64,000 bases of DNA, taken from Geminicoccaceae bacterium (GTDB taxonomy: Bacteria > Pseudomonadota > Alphaproteobacteria > Geminicoccales > Geminicoccaceae). The notes below the pieces were generated by a model. The model had not been told where the DNA came from. It saw only the letters and a list, made by a program, of their open reading frames with translations, and made no database searches. The DNA lies in assembly GCA_020638465.1 (NCBI GenBank), contig JACKIM010000001.1, positions 1,868,501-1,932,500 on the forward strand. Direction: 5' to 3'. Shown in pieces: positions 8,975 through 18,679 of this stretch (the stretch's first letter is position 1; each line of letters begins with the position of its first letter). The translations under genes and the position numbers were made by a program.

Positions 8975-9542
8975 TGAGTTGCTCCCCTGCATAGCCGGCG
9001 CCATGGCGCATGCGGCCGTATGGAACCGACAGTTTGACTGCTCGGCTGGATACTAATGCCACAACCGGCAAGCACAACCACCTCATGACCTGCAAATCGC
9101 GGGAATATGGTCTTGGGCAATTTTTTCGTCGAGCGATGTTCCGGGTAAGGGGAGCGTCCGCTTCCGGGGAAACGACGGTTGGTTCGCTCGACCGTTTCCG
9201 TGCATGGGGATACTGGATAGGGAAGGAATTCGCTTTTGCGCGAACAGCCGTCTTGATCTCCACCTCTGTTTCGGGCTTTGTGCATCTCGAAGGGATATGT
9301 TGTCAGTGAATCCCATCCCTTTCGTTCGAATTGTGCGTTTTACCACTGCCGAGCGCTGTAAATGAGAGGTGATACCATCGTTACCGGCGGATGGATCCCC
9401 GGTTCGGAGATCAGGCGTTCCGCCCACGCCCTTCGACATCGGGAACCCCGCTGGCACCAATACTCCCGTTGGGTGCGCAGGGCGTCGTGACAGTTATTTG
9501 TCCGGATCGTTTTGCCTGCCAACGAGCAGACAGGGGGCTCAT
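8975..9542. other. 568-base intergenic region without a recognised gene
   Basis: Divergent region between the molybdenum hydroxylase gene and the MBL-fold gene. It must hold the promoters of both. I see no convincing -10/-35 pair, no RNA gene and no repeat. The short open frames inside have no recognisable protein pattern or ribosome-binding site. Confidence 0.5.
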
Positions 9543-10424
9543 TTGAGCTCGCCGGTCGAACGTGTCTCCGTTCGAAGAGGACGGGCGGGATCCGGTCAGC
9601 GTTTCGAGTTCCGGTTCTGGGGCGTCCGTGGAACCATTCCCTGCCCGGGGCCGGAAACGCTTCGATATGGCGGGAATACACCGTGCATCGAGGTCTTGTG
9701 TGGATCGAGGCGCCTGATCTTCGATGCCGGGACAGGTATTCGCGAACTGGGTAAGCACTACGCGCGGGAGGGGGGCAGGATCGATGCCCATATCTTCCTC
9801 ACCCATACCCACTTCGATCACGTCAACGGGTTGCCCTTCTTCCGTCCGGCCTATGGTCGCGAGAACTGCTTTTCGCTCTGGGCGGGGCACCTGAAGGCGA
9901 AAGGCCAGACGATCAAACCTGTCCTCAGCCAGATGATGGCTCCTCCATTCTTCCCGATTCCCCTTACCGGCCTTCGGGCGTGCTGGCATTTTCATGACTT
10001 CCATGCCGGGGAAGTCCTTCAGCCGTTCGAGGGCATCACGCTCTCGACCATGCCCTTGAACCATCCCGGTGGAGCGACGGCCTATCGCATCGAGTTCGAT
10101 GACCGAGCGGCGGCCATTGTGACCGATACCGAGCATGTCCCGGGCAAGCTTGATGGCGGGATCGTCGAGTTTATCAAGGGGTGCGAGTTCATGGTCTATG
10201 ATTGCACCTACACCGATGAGAATTTTGATAGTTTCATCGGGTGGGGGCATTCGACATGGCAGGAAGGCATTCGCTTGTGCGAGGCTGCGTCGGTGAAACG
10301 TCTTGTGACCTTTCACCATGAACCCGACAATGATGATGCACGACTCGATGAAATTGCAACCGGGCTTGAAAAGAGCCTGCCCGGCTCGTTCGTTGCACGC
10401 GAAGGTTTGATTCTCGAACTTTAG
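9543..10424 (+). CDS. MBL-fold metallohydrolase
   Basis: A 293-residue metallo-beta-lactamase-fold protein. The N-terminal signature FRFWGVRGTIPCPGPETLRYGGNT and the metal motif THTHFDHVNG place it in the MBL-fold subgroup near cyclic-nucleotide phosphodiesterases/RNase Z-like hydrolases. Later ligands are visible in PLNHPGG, VTDTEH and FHHEPDNDD. The frame is open well upstream, but TTG 9543 preceded by CAGGGGG gives a start just before the conserved region. The substrate cannot be told; a phosphodiester is most likely. Confidence 0.8.
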   Translation: MSSPVERVSVRRGRAGSGQRFEFRFWGVRGTIPCPGPETLRYGGNTPCIEVLCGSRRLIFDAGTGIRELGKHYAREGGRIDAHIFLTHTHFDHVNGLPFFRPAYGRENCFSLWAGHLKAKGQTIKPVLSQMMAPPFFPIPLTGLRACWHFHDFHAGEVLQPFEGITLSTMPLNHPGGATAYRIEFDDRAAAIVTDTEHVPGKLDGGIVEFIKGCEFMVYDCTYTDENFDSFIGWGHSTWQEGIRLCEAASVKRLVTFHHEPDNDDARLDEIATGLEKSLPGSFVAREGLILEL

Positions 10425-10520
10425 ATCTCCGTCGGTGCGGACATGATTCGTCGACCGCGGTGAGGGGGAACGGGCGATCGGCCGGAGCAGGTTGCCGGGC
10501 GCAACTGGATTTCAAACGCC

Positions 10521-11393
10521 ATGGTGGATCTATCGACAATGAAAGCGCCGACGGAAAGGACACTGCGCCGGCTTTGGCTGGGGATGCAAACCCTTTCAGG
10601 CATCGCCGAGCGTGGGATTTTCATTCCCTATCGCCATGCCGACACCATTCGATCGATCGATTATCCCGCATTTGCGAATCTGTTCAACCTCCATGGGAAC
10701 GCAATGGAGGGCATCCTCCACGCGATTGAAGGTCATGCTGAGGACTTCTCCCGATTCGGCGGGGATGCGCCGGCGCCGCGCTTCGAGCAGGACTGGTTCC
10801 CGCGCCTTGATCTGGCTGCGGCCTATGCAGTCATTCGCCGGTACCGCCCCGATCGGATCGTCGAGATTGGGTCAGGGCATTCGACCCGCGCCATGGTCCG
10901 GGCGATTGCCGATGGAAATCTGGATTGCGAGTTGATCTGTATCGACCCGGCACCGCGTGCCGTGATTGAAGCATTGCCCGTTACTCATCATCGCGCGCTG
11001 TTGTCGGAGGCTCCCCGGGAGATATTCTCCGATCTGGGAGAAGGGCAGGTGTTGTTCATCGACAGCAGCCACGTGGCGGTGCCCGGCAGCGATGTCGACA
11101 TTCTTTTCAATACGATACTGCCGGCATTGGGAGCTGGCTGTCTTATCCACGTGCATGACATTTTCCTGCCTTGGGCCTATCCCGAAAAATGGACCTGGCG
11201 TGGCTACAACGAGCAGCTCCTGCTGGCAGCCTTGTTGCAGTCCGGCGCCTATGAACCACTGTTTGCCAGCCAGTTCGTGTCACGCAATCCCAGGCTCATG
11301 GCCCTGGCACCGGTACTTGGACGCCTGCCGTTCCCGCAAGGTGCATTTGAGGCCAGTTTCTGGATGAGGAAATGTGCTGACTCGGTGATGTAA
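10521..11393 (+). CDS. Class I SAM-dependent methyltransferase
   Basis: A 290-residue protein with a methyltransferase Rossmann core. Motif I is IVEIGSGHSTRAMVRAI (about residues 114-130), the acidic strand end is CELICIDPAP, and VLFIDSSHVAVPGSDV and LIHVHDIFLPW follow. This is the Methyltransf_24-type arrangement seen in sugar or small-molecule O-methyltransferases, with a metal-ligand-like D/H pattern. It is convergent with the solute-binding protein gene. A role in surface-glycan modification is suggested only by proximity to the glycosyltransferase operon. Confidence 0.78.
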   Translation: MVDLSTMKAPTERTLRRLWLGMQTLSGIAERGIFIPYRHADTIRSIDYPAFANLFNLHGNAMEGILHAIEGHAEDFSRFGGDAPAPRFEQDWFPRLDLAAAYAVIRRYRPDRIVEIGSGHSTRAMVRAIADGNLDCELICIDPAPRAVIEALPVTHHRALLSEAPREIFSDLGEGQVLFIDSSHVAVPGSDVDILFNTILPALGAGCLIHVHDIFLPWAYPEKWTWRGYNEQLLLAALLQSGAYEPLFASQFVSRNPRLMALAPVLGRLPFPQGAFEASFWMRKCADSVM

Positions 11394-11421
11394 GCTGGCG
11401 ATACCGTTTCCCAGTCTGGTA

Positions 11422-13257
11422 TCAGTTCGATATCCAGAATGTGTCGGGACGATAAACGCCTATCTGGGCATGCGGCTCCCAGTTGTAGACGCCTTCTTCT
11501 GGCACATTGTGAATGGTGTCGCGCACGGCTATCGGTTGCAGGACATTGGCCACCAGGCCAATGGTGTAGCACTGGGAAGAATAGGTCTGGAGGATCTGTT
11601 CCCAGACCTGCTTTTGTGCATCCGGCCCCGTCGCTTCCTCCCATTCGTGAAACAGTTCGAGCAGCTTTTTCGCCTCGGGCAGGTCGGGTGCTTCGCCGGC
11701 GCTGCCCTTCGTTTCGTAATATTGCCCCCATTTCGGCCATTGCGGCTGGTCGTACTGATTGATCGGCACGAATTCCTTGGGGCTCTGTTCGGCTGTCGGA
11801 ACGCCGTTCTCTATTCCATACCAGATCGTCATCAGGGCTTCGCCGGAGAAGACACGGTTGCGAAGGACTTCCCGTTCGGACGGCTTGGTGTGGATGCGAA
11901 AGCCGATTGCGGCCCAGTTGCCACGCACCAGTTCCAGCACATCGGATTGCTCGTTGTCCTCGCCGGCGGTCTCGACAATCAGCTCCAGCGGCCGGCCATC
12001 CGGTAGCAGTCGCACGTCGTCGTCGTTGCGCTTGTCGAGCCCAAGCTCATCGAGAAGGGCATTGGCCTTGTCGATGTCATGGCCGAGACATGCCTCGCCT
12101 ATCTGCTGCGTGTAAAGCGGGCTGTCAGGCAGGACCGTGTTGTTGGCCGGAGTCGCGAGGCCGAAATACAGGTATTGGCTGATGGCATCGCGATCGATCC
12201 CGATTGACAGGGCCTCACGGAAGCGCTTGTCGCGAAACAGCTTGCGCCAGGTATCGTCGGCCGCGTTCAGGTTGGGATAGAGAGCCAGATGAGCGCCGCG
12301 CGCCTCAGGCCACAGGCGAATGTTCAGGTGGCTGCGTTCCTCGTTCTGCTTGAGAAATGTAGCATCCTGAAATGACAATCCCCGACTCTGCAGATCGGTC
12401 TCGCCTTCACCGGTCTTTACCGCAATGAGCTTGCTGTCGACCACGTCGAGGATGAGCCTGTCGACATAGGGCAGTTGTTGTCCATCGCTGTCGACCCGGT
12501 GATAATAGGGATTGCGCACGGCTATGAACCGGTCGGCCGGTGGAGTGGTCGTCAGCATCCAGGGCTGGAGGGTCGGCAGGTCGGGATTGTCGAACTTGTT
12601 CATGCGGTCGCGGCGCATGAACAGCTGCACCCAGTCTCGCGCATTGTCCCGTTTGACGAGTTCGCCCAGCTTCGCTTCATCCACATATTTCTTGTGAAAC
12701 TGCTTGAGATAGTGGGCCGGCGCATAAATGAACAAGGGCGAGGCGGCCGCCAGTTGGGAAAGGAAATACGGATTGGGCCTTGACCAGGTGTAGCGGAAGG
12801 TCTCGTCGTCAATCACCTCGAACTGGGGCGTTTCTCCATCCACCACGAGCTCGATGGGCAGACCGGTGGGCGACAGCTCCGGATCGCCGGCGATATCCTC
12901 GAAGTAGAAGCGAAAATCTTCTGACGTCAGAGGTTGACCGTCGGACCACTTGTGTCCCTTGCGCAGGCGAAAGGTGAAGATGCGGCCTTCCTCGACCTTG
13001 TATTCCGCCGCGATGTCGGGGACCAGTTCGAGTTTCGGATTGTATCCGACGACACGCGCATGGCCATAGACATAGAGCAGCCGGACATCCTTTTCGCGGT
13101 TGATCAGCGTACGGATCTGGCCGCCCGGCTTGCCGATCTCCGGCATGTCGTCGATCACCATCGGCTCGGCAGGCGGCTCCGCACGTGACGATGCGCCCGG
13201 CAGACCGACGCCCAGCACGGAGATGATGACGAGTCCACTCAGATACCGCTTGTTCAT
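11422..13257 (-). CDS. ABC transporter substrate-binding protein, peptide/oligosaccharide type (SBP_bac_5)
   Basis: A 611-residue periplasmic binding protein with a Sec-type signal peptide (about residues 1-27, hydrophobic core LVIISVLGVGLPGA, likely cut after SRA). The SBP_bac_5 hallmarks include AAEYKVEEGRIFTFRLRKGHKWSDGQPLTSEDF and FREALSIGIDRDAI. The family binds peptides, nickel complexes or oligosaccharides. Its ATG overlaps the TGA of the ATPase gene by four bases (ATGA), so the two are translationally coupled. It is the last gene of the minus-strand operon; no cognate permeases lie in the window. Confidence 0.9.
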   Translation of the reverse strand: MNKRYLSGLVIISVLGVGLPGASSRAEPPAEPMVIDDMPEIGKPGGQIRTLINREKDVRLLYVYGHARVVGYNPKLELVPDIAAEYKVEEGRIFTFRLRKGHKWSDGQPLTSEDFRFYFEDIAGDPELSPTGLPIELVVDGETPQFEVIDDETFRYTWSRPNPYFLSQLAAASPLFIYAPAHYLKQFHKKYVDEAKLGELVKRDNARDWVQLFMRRDRMNKFDNPDLPTLQPWMLTTTPPADRFIAVRNPYYHRVDSDGQQLPYVDRLILDVVDSKLIAVKTGEGETDLQSRGLSFQDATFLKQNEERSHLNIRLWPEARGAHLALYPNLNAADDTWRKLFRDKRFREALSIGIDRDAISQYLYFGLATPANNTVLPDSPLYTQQIGEACLGHDIDKANALLDELGLDKRNDDDVRLLPDGRPLELIVETAGEDNEQSDVLELVRGNWAAIGFRIHTKPSEREVLRNRVFSGEALMTIWYGIENGVPTAEQSPKEFVPINQYDQPQWPKWGQYYETKGSAGEAPDLPEAKKLLELFHEWEEATGPDAQKQVWEQILQTYSSQCYTIGLVANVLQPIAVRDTIHNVPEEGVYNWEPHAQIGVYRPDTFWISN

Positions 13258-15101
13258 GATTCAATCCTGACCCAATGGTGTCCGCCCACTTGCTCCAGCT
13301 TCCCCGAACCGTCATGCAAGGTAAAGGGTGCCGGCCACGTGGAAGGTTGTGAGGTCTGATCCTCGGCGACACGGTCGAAATCGAGCAGATTGTTCAGGTC
13401 GGGTTCCGGTACCGCGGCGAGGAGCGTCTTGGTGTAGGGATGTCTCGGGTTGGCGAACAGCTCCCCGGTTCGCGCGATCTCCACCATCCGTCCGCGGCAC
13501 ATGACACCCACCGTCTGGGCAAGATACCGGACAACGGCCAGATTGTGCGAGACAAAGAGATAAGTCAGGCCAAGCTCGCGCTGCAGGTCCTTCAACAGGT
13601 TGAGGATTTGCGCCTGCACCGATACGTCGAGTGCCGATACCGGCTCGTCGCAGATCAGCAACTCGGGCTGCAGGGCCAGCGCCCTGGCAATGCCAATCCT
13701 CTGTCTCTGGCCGCCCGAGAAACTGTGCGGGTAACGGCGCAGATGGCGGGCGTCAAGGCCGACTGCGGCCATCAGGTCCATGGCACGTTCGACCCGTTCC
13801 TCCGGTGTTCCGATGTTATGGATGACCAGCGGTTCGGTAACGATGTCCAGGATTGTCATTCGCGGATTGAGCGAGCCGAACGGATCCTGGAACATGTACT
13901 GGATCGAGCGGCGGAAGGGCAGGAGCTGGCTTTCGCTCAGGGCGAGCACGTCGATCTCGCCATCGGCACCATGGAAGCAGATGCTGCCGCCGTCCGCCTT
14001 GAGACCGCGCATGATCAGCTTGCTCACCGTGGTCTTGCCCGATCCGCTCTCGCCGACGATGGCAAAGCACTCGCCGCGCTCGATGGTGAACGAGACATCG
14101 TCGACGGCCTTGAAATGTTCCGCCGTGCCACGGAGACCGTGGCGCAGCGTGAAGATCTTCGTCAGTCCGCGAACTTCGAGAATGGGGCCGCCTGTGGCGA
14201 TGTTGGGCCGGCAATCCGCGAGGCTCGCCGGGACGTCCGGAGTGGGCCTCAAAGTCGTCAACCGCTCGTTCGGGTCCATGTGGAGGGTCGGGACCGCGTG
14301 CATGAGCGCTTTGACATAGGGATGCCCCGGCGATGCCAGCACGTCGGCCGTGGAGCCCGTTTCCATCAACCGGCCCCGGTACATGACGATGACGTCGTCA
14401 GCGATGTTGGCAACCACGCCGAGATCGTGCGTGATGAACAGGATCGACATGCCGAGCCCGGCCTTCAGGTCCTGCAGCAGCTTGAGGATCTGTGCCTGGA
14501 CGGTGACATCCAGTGCCGTGGTAGGCTCATCGGCGATCAGCAATGCGGGACGGCAGATCAGTGCCATGGCGATCATTGCCCGTTGGCGAAGACCGCCTGA
14601 GAGCTCGAACGGGTAGGTCGAAAAGGCCCGCTGGGGATCGGGGAAGCCGACCCGTTCGAGCATGGCCACCGTTTCGACCCGGGCCTTCTCGGGGCTGGGA
14701 TCGATATGCAGGCGGAATGCTTCGCCGATCTGGTCGCCGATGGTATGCAAGGGTGACAGCGAACTCATCGGCTCCTGGAAGATGATCGAGATCCGGCCAC
14801 CCCGGATGGAGCGCCGGCGGGGATCGTCGTCGGGAATGCCGGCAAGATCGATGGCGGGGCGATCGGTCGCCGGATCGTCGAACAGGATCTGGCCATTGCC
14901 GATTCTGGCGTTCCTTGGCAGGATCCCCAAAATGGCGTGGGAGATCACGGTCTTGCCCGAGCCGCTTTCACCAACCAGGGCAACCGTGCGGTTGCGGCCC
15001 ACATCGAAGCTGACACCGCGCACGGCAGCCACCGTGCCCTCATCTGCCGCGAAATCCACTTCGAGATCGCGCAGGGAGAGGATGGGGGGCGACGTGTTCA
15101 C
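13254..15101 (-). CDS. Fused-ATPase ABC transporter ATP-binding protein (DppD-DppF type)
   Basis: Two complete nucleotide-binding domains in tandem in 615 residues. Each has Walker A GESGSGKT, a signature (ELSGGLRQR in the first, SFSGGQRQR in the second) and Walker B (LLIADEPTTALDV and LLICDEPVSALDV). This is the fused DppD/DppF or GsiA-type ATPase of peptide/opine/glutathione importers. GTG 15101 overlaps the deacetylase stop as GTGA and puts the first domain at the usual distance; an ATG at 15137 in the same frame is the alternative. The partner permeases are not adjacent. Confidence 0.9.
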   Translation of the reverse strand: MNTSPPILSLRDLEVDFAADEGTVAAVRGVSFDVGRNRTVALVGESGSGKTVISHAILGILPRNARIGNGQILFDDPATDRPAIDLAGIPDDDPRRRSIRGGRISIIFQEPMSSLSPLHTIGDQIGEAFRLHIDPSPEKARVETVAMLERVGFPDPQRAFSTYPFELSGGLRQRAMIAMALICRPALLIADEPTTALDVTVQAQILKLLQDLKAGLGMSILFITHDLGVVANIADDVIVMYRGRLMETGSTADVLASPGHPYVKALMHAVPTLHMDPNERLTTLRPTPDVPASLADCRPNIATGGPILEVRGLTKIFTLRHGLRGTAEHFKAVDDVSFTIERGECFAIVGESGSGKTTVSKLIMRGLKADGGSICFHGADGEIDVLALSESQLLPFRRSIQYMFQDPFGSLNPRMTILDIVTEPLVIHNIGTPEERVERAMDLMAAVGLDARHLRRYPHSFSGGQRQRIGIARALALQPELLICDEPVSALDVSVQAQILNLLKDLQRELGLTYLFVSHNLAVVRYLAQTVGVMCRGRMVEIARTGELFANPRHPYTKTLLAAVPEPDLNNLLDFDRVAEDQTSQPSTWPAPFTLHDGSGKLEQVGGHHWVRIES

Positions 15102-15865
15102 GGTTTCACCGTGAACATTTCGGCCGGGTGCAGCCATTCCACCTTTGTGTGCCTCCTGAGTGCGCCGACAACCATCGTCAACGTCTCGAATGCAGCTTCG
15201 CCCATGTCCAGATGATGCGTCAACATCCCGATCGGCGCGCCGGCGGCCGTGCGGATGGCTTCGGTGAGTTTGACGATCAGGGCTGCGGGGGTATCGAATG
15301 ATCGGTCGTCACGCCAGGCGATCGGGTCGACATGGGTATTGATGTGGACCAGTCCGAAGGGCTTCCCGCGCTGATCATCGGCAAACGTCGATAATCCGCA
15401 AAAGCCGAGTTCAGTCAGTTGCGGAATGACATCGTCGTCGATCCTGTTCCACGGTGGGACAAGAACCGGGACGAGCCGATCCGGCATTCGATGTTCCAGT
15501 ACCGAGCGGCCATCGGCAAGGAGCCCGATCACCTTGTCCGCCGTGAGCATGCCGCCCAGCTCGATCTTCTTCCGGCCCGGCATTGCGTTGCTCGTGTGGC
15601 TGAAACCGTGCTGCATGACGGTGACGAACGGATAGGGGCGAAGTTCAACGGCCAGCGATGGTTCCAGCTTTGCAGGAATCACGGCGAGGGCCACGGGCAC
15701 CTGCGCATTCCGGCAGATGTCGAGAAGGCTGGCGAGCGGCAATGTCATGCCACCGGCATCGTCATCCCTGATCCATATCCGTACGGGTGCCGATGATATC
15801 TCGATGCAGTCGTCCAGCCTTTGCATCGCTTCGTCGAGCGTCGGGGGTCTCACCGTGCCAGCCAT
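15098..15865 (-). CDS. Polysaccharide deacetylase family protein
   Basis: A 255-residue NodB-like deacetylase with visible family positions: IRDDDAGG (catalytic base and metal Asp), MQHGFSHTSNA (metal His pair) and VPPWNRID. The sequence lacks a signal peptide, so it acts in the cytoplasm or on a lipid-linked intermediate. It overlaps both neighbours (start 16 bases inside the upstream glycosyltransferase, stop GTGA with the ABC gene). This context suggests it trims N-acetyl groups of the glycan built by the operon. Confidence 0.83.
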   Translation of the reverse strand: MAGTVRPPTLDEAMQRLDDCIEISSAPVRIWIRDDDAGGMTLPLASLLDICRNAQVPVALAVIPAKLEPSLAVELRPYPFVTVMQHGFSHTSNAMPGRKKIELGGMLTADKVIGLLADGRSVLEHRMPDRLVPVLVPPWNRIDDDVIPQLTELGFCGLSTFADDQRGKPFGLVHINTHVDPIAWRDDRSFDTPAALIVKLTEAIRTAAGAPIGMLTHHLDMGEAAFETLTMVVGALRRHTKVEWLHPAEMFTVKP

Positions 15866-16986
15866 TCCATGATGCGCCGGGCGCCGCGTTGTGCGCCATC
15901 GGTCCGGGGCGGGGGGGAATCCGGTCGCAACCGGCGGGCACGTTCGACTGCCTCGGCGAAGGTGGTTGCAGTGAGATCCGCTTCGCGCAGGACGACGCCG
16001 AAGCCGGCGCGTTCGACTGCCATTGCGCGGCGAAGCTGTTCATCCTCGCTTTCCGTTTCGAACGGCACGAGAAGCATTGGTGTCCGCAGGGATATCGTCT
16101 CCGCAATGGTATTGTAGCCAGCTTGGGAAATGGAGAGTACGGCGCGCCCGATCCGCTTGGGCAGGTCCTGGACATGGCGCTTGATGGTGACATGGGCGGG
16201 GGCTTGCCGGCGCCAGCCATCGAGGCGTTGCGGTTCGACGCGATGGCCCGCGATCAGCGTCCAGGGGCCGTTCACCGGGCCTGTGTCCATGGCATGGCCG
16301 AGTGCGGTTTCGATCAGTGACGCTCCGACCGCACCACCGCCTGCCGAGACGATCACGCCTTTGCGCCCGTTCGGTTGGCGATCCATGGGCTGGGCAATGT
16401 AACCGGTGTGGAACAGACGATCGGCAATTTCGCCTGAAAGCGGGAAACTTTCCGCAAAGGCGATAAACTCCGGGTCGCCATGAACCAGCACGTCATCATA
16501 GTGAGCGTGGATCCATTCCACGCACCAGCGATATCGTTCGACATCATTCTTGCTGACGAGAATGTCGCGCACTGATGCCAGAACCCGCACGTTCGGCCTG
16601 ATGCGCCGGGCAACCGTCAGCATTGCCTCGATTTCCCGTCGGAACGCCTTTCGTCCGAAGGGGAACATCTCGGTAATGATGAGATCGGCCGGTCGCTTGT
16701 TCAGCAGTGCGGCGATCCTTGTTGCCCGCTCCTGCCAAATAGCCTCAGATGCTGGATGTCCCGTGGTGTCGAGCAGTTCGCTGAATGCTGTGTCGCTTGT
16801 CTGCAACGCTGGCAGTTGCTCCACGGCAACATTGTGACAGGGCTCGACCGGGAGGGCCGGTCCGCCGCTCATGACCGTGACGTGTGGCCCCTGATCGGCG
16901 ATGGCACTGGCGAGCCGCAGACTGCGGTGCAGATGGCCGGTGCCGAGCAGGTGTTGTGTCCATATGAGAACCTGGGCGGGCGTCAT
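15850..16986 (-). CDS. MurG-like glycosyltransferase (GT-B fold)
   Basis: A 378-residue GT-B protein starting with MTPAQVLIWTQHLLGTGHLHRSL, a glycine/His-rich nucleotide-sugar loop, and with a C-terminal half like glycosyltransferase family 28 (VIVSAGGGAVGASLIETAL, AVLSISQAGYNTIAETI, LLVPFETESEDEQLRRA). It resembles the other MurG-like enzyme encoded at 19913-21124 in layout. It overlaps the histidine phosphatase gene by four bases. Donor and acceptor are unknown; the lack of a membrane segment fits a cytoplasmic-face enzyme. Confidence 0.8.
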   Translation of the reverse strand: MTPAQVLIWTQHLLGTGHLHRSLRLASAIADQGPHVTVMSGGPALPVEPCHNVAVEQLPALQTSDTAFSELLDTTGHPASEAIWQERATRIAALLNKRPADLIITEMFPFGRKAFRREIEAMLTVARRIRPNVRVLASVRDILVSKNDVERYRWCVEWIHAHYDDVLVHGDPEFIAFAESFPLSGEIADRLFHTGYIAQPMDRQPNGRKGVIVSAGGGAVGASLIETALGHAMDTGPVNGPWTLIAGHRVEPQRLDGWRRQAPAHVTIKRHVQDLPKRIGRAVLSISQAGYNTIAETISLRTPMLLVPFETESEDEQLRRAMAVERAGFGVVLREADLTATTFAEAVERARRLRPDSPPPRTDGAQRGARRIMEWLAR

Positions 16987-17564
16987 CGCATTGCCATCGG
17001 ACTGGCCGACAGGAACGTGGCGGTATGGGGACGGATGTCGAGCACAAGGGCATCGTCATCGCCGAGCCTGACGGGCGGTTTGCCGAGCATGTCCCAGCCT
17101 GTGGCCAAGGCCAGGGCGGCACGGCGAACTCCCTTGTGTGTAACCAGAACGCGATCCTTGGGCAATTGGCAGAATTCCTTGATGAGGGCATGAAACCGTG
17201 TGGCAACTTCCCTCGGGCTTTCACCACCCGGCGGACGGAAATCCAGCCCGCGTGCCTCGTTGCGGACCATCTCCTCACCGAGTTCGTTGCGCAGGTCTCG
17301 AAGGTTCCGGCCTTCAAACATTCCCCAGTCCATCTCGATCAGCGCAGGATGGTTGACCGATTGCGTATATCCCAGAATTCTGGCTGTCTCCACCGCGCGA
17401 CGTAGCGGGCTGGTGAGACAGTCCTGTTGCAGGACATCCGACGGAAGTCTCCATGTCGTGACCTCCTTGCGTCCCCTCTCATCCAGCGCCCGGTCCTGCC
17501 GTCCCTGCAACAGCCGCAGGCGGTTCCAGTCGGTGGGGCCGTGTCGCAGCATGACGAGCCTCAT
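16983..17564 (-). CDS. Histidine phosphatase family protein
   Basis: A 193-residue phosphoglycerate-mutase-like phosphatase. The catalytic motif is LRHGPTDWNRLRLLQGRQDRALDERG (His 8 as nucleophile), and the later conserved residues include the SPLRRAVETARILG and EMDWGMFEGRNL blocks and VTHKGVRRAAL. It overlaps both flanking glycosyltransferase genes by four bases. Such phosphatases in glycan operons often dephosphorylate a sugar phosphate intermediate; that role is inferred. Confidence 0.85.
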   Translation of the reverse strand: MRLVMLRHGPTDWNRLRLLQGRQDRALDERGRKEVTTWRLPSDVLQQDCLTSPLRRAVETARILGYTQSVNHPALIEMDWGMFEGRNLRDLRNELGEEMVRNEARGLDFRPPGGESPREVATRFHALIKEFCQLPKDRVLVTHKGVRRAALALATGWDMLGKPPVRLGDDDALVLDIRPHTATFLSASPMAMR

Positions 17565-18679
17565 CGCTTCGCCACCGTCGCCAGAACTCCGGCAAGGCGC
17601 GAGGCCGCCACCGTTGCATCATGGACATCGAACGCCCGTTTGCGTGCGGTTTTGGCAAACATCTCGCGACGTGCATGATCAACCAGCAGTGACTCTGCAG
17701 CTTCAGCAAGTTGTGCCGGATCGCGACCCTTGACCAGAAATCCGGTTTCGCCATGGCTGACCACATCGCCGACACCGCCCTCATCGCAGGCCACCACCGG
17801 CAGGCCCGCGGCTTGGGCTTCGAGCAGCGCCATGCCATAGGCTTCGCGCAGGGCTGGCCACAACATCAGGTCGCAGGATGCCAGCAGGGTTGCGACCTCG
17901 TCGGGCTCCTGCTCTCCGAGGAAATGTACCCGGTCGCCGATATGTACGAACATCTGCTCGATCTCTGCGCGGGCAATGCCGTCACCGACCAGCAGTAGCT
18001 GCACGTTGTCATTCTCAAGTCGTGCAAAGGTCTCCGCCAGCAACTCGAACGACTGGCGCTTCACGTCGTCGCGCATCATCGCCACGGCGATGAGCCACTG
18101 TTTGTCCGGGTCGATGGTGTGGATTGCGGCCAGGCGCCGGCGGTCAGCTGCGAGATGATATCGTCGTGCATCGAGGAATGGTGGGAATAGTGTCGCTGGC
18201 ACATCCGGCAGATGATGTTCGAGTCCGGCGAGATCGACACGGGTCATGGCCAGCAGATGGCTTGCATGGGTGAGCCCCTCCAGCGTCGCCGCATGACCCG
18301 ACGCCCATGGCCCGCCCGCCTGCTTGCCGGCAATGGATGCCTCGGCAACGACATAGGGAATGCCCATCGCCCGTGTCACGCCCGGCCCGATCCAGTCGGG
18401 GGCCTTGTGATAGGCATGATAGGTGAACCAGAGGTCGGGGCGAAACGCCGAATCCTCGATCATTCGCCGTGCCTCGGCGAGGGCGGCATCGCGGATTTCG
18501 ATCTGGCGCGCATGGTCGCCTTCCCGCTCGAAACTGCGAAATGGTGTTGCCAGTTCGACCTCGTGCCCCAGATCGCGCAGCAGCTTCATGAAGGCCCGGG
18601 CCATGCGGCGGTCGCCGGAGGGGACCGGATGATTGGGCGACTTCATCGGCGCATGGAAGGCGATACGGATGGGCATCAC
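17561..18679 (-). CDS. Glycosyltransferase family 4 protein
   Basis: A 372-residue GT-B glycosyltransferase. The C-terminal Glycos_transf_1 domain is clear: VQLLLVGDGIARAEIEQM, RVHFLGEQEPDEVATLLASCDLMLWPALREAYGMALLEAQAAGLPVVACDEGG, with the E-x7-E retaining motif. It overlaps its neighbours by four bases on each side. The acceptor is unknown. Confidence 0.87.
   Translation of the reverse strand: MMPIRIAFHAPMKSPNHPVPSGDRRMARAFMKLLRDLGHEVELATPFRSFEREGDHARQIEIRDAALAEARRMIEDSAFRPDLWFTYHAYHKAPDWIGPGVTRAMGIPYVVAEASIAGKQAGGPWASGHAATLEGLTHASHLLAMTRVDLAGLEHHLPDVPATLFPPFLDARRYHLAADRRRLAAIHTIDPDKQWLIAVAMMRDDVKRQSFELLAETFARLENDNVQLLLVGDGIARAEIEQMFVHIGDRVHFLGEQEPDEVATLLASCDLMLWPALREAYGMALLEAQAAGLPVVACDEGGVGDVVSHGETGFLVKGRDPAQLAEAAESLLVDHARREMFAKTARKRAFDVHDATVAASRLAGVLATVAKR

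Noticed and set aside
11399..11424. Terminator between the methyltransferase and the solute-binding protein genes
   Set aside because: Only a short GATACC/GGTATC stem with a long loop and no T-run; too weak to call.
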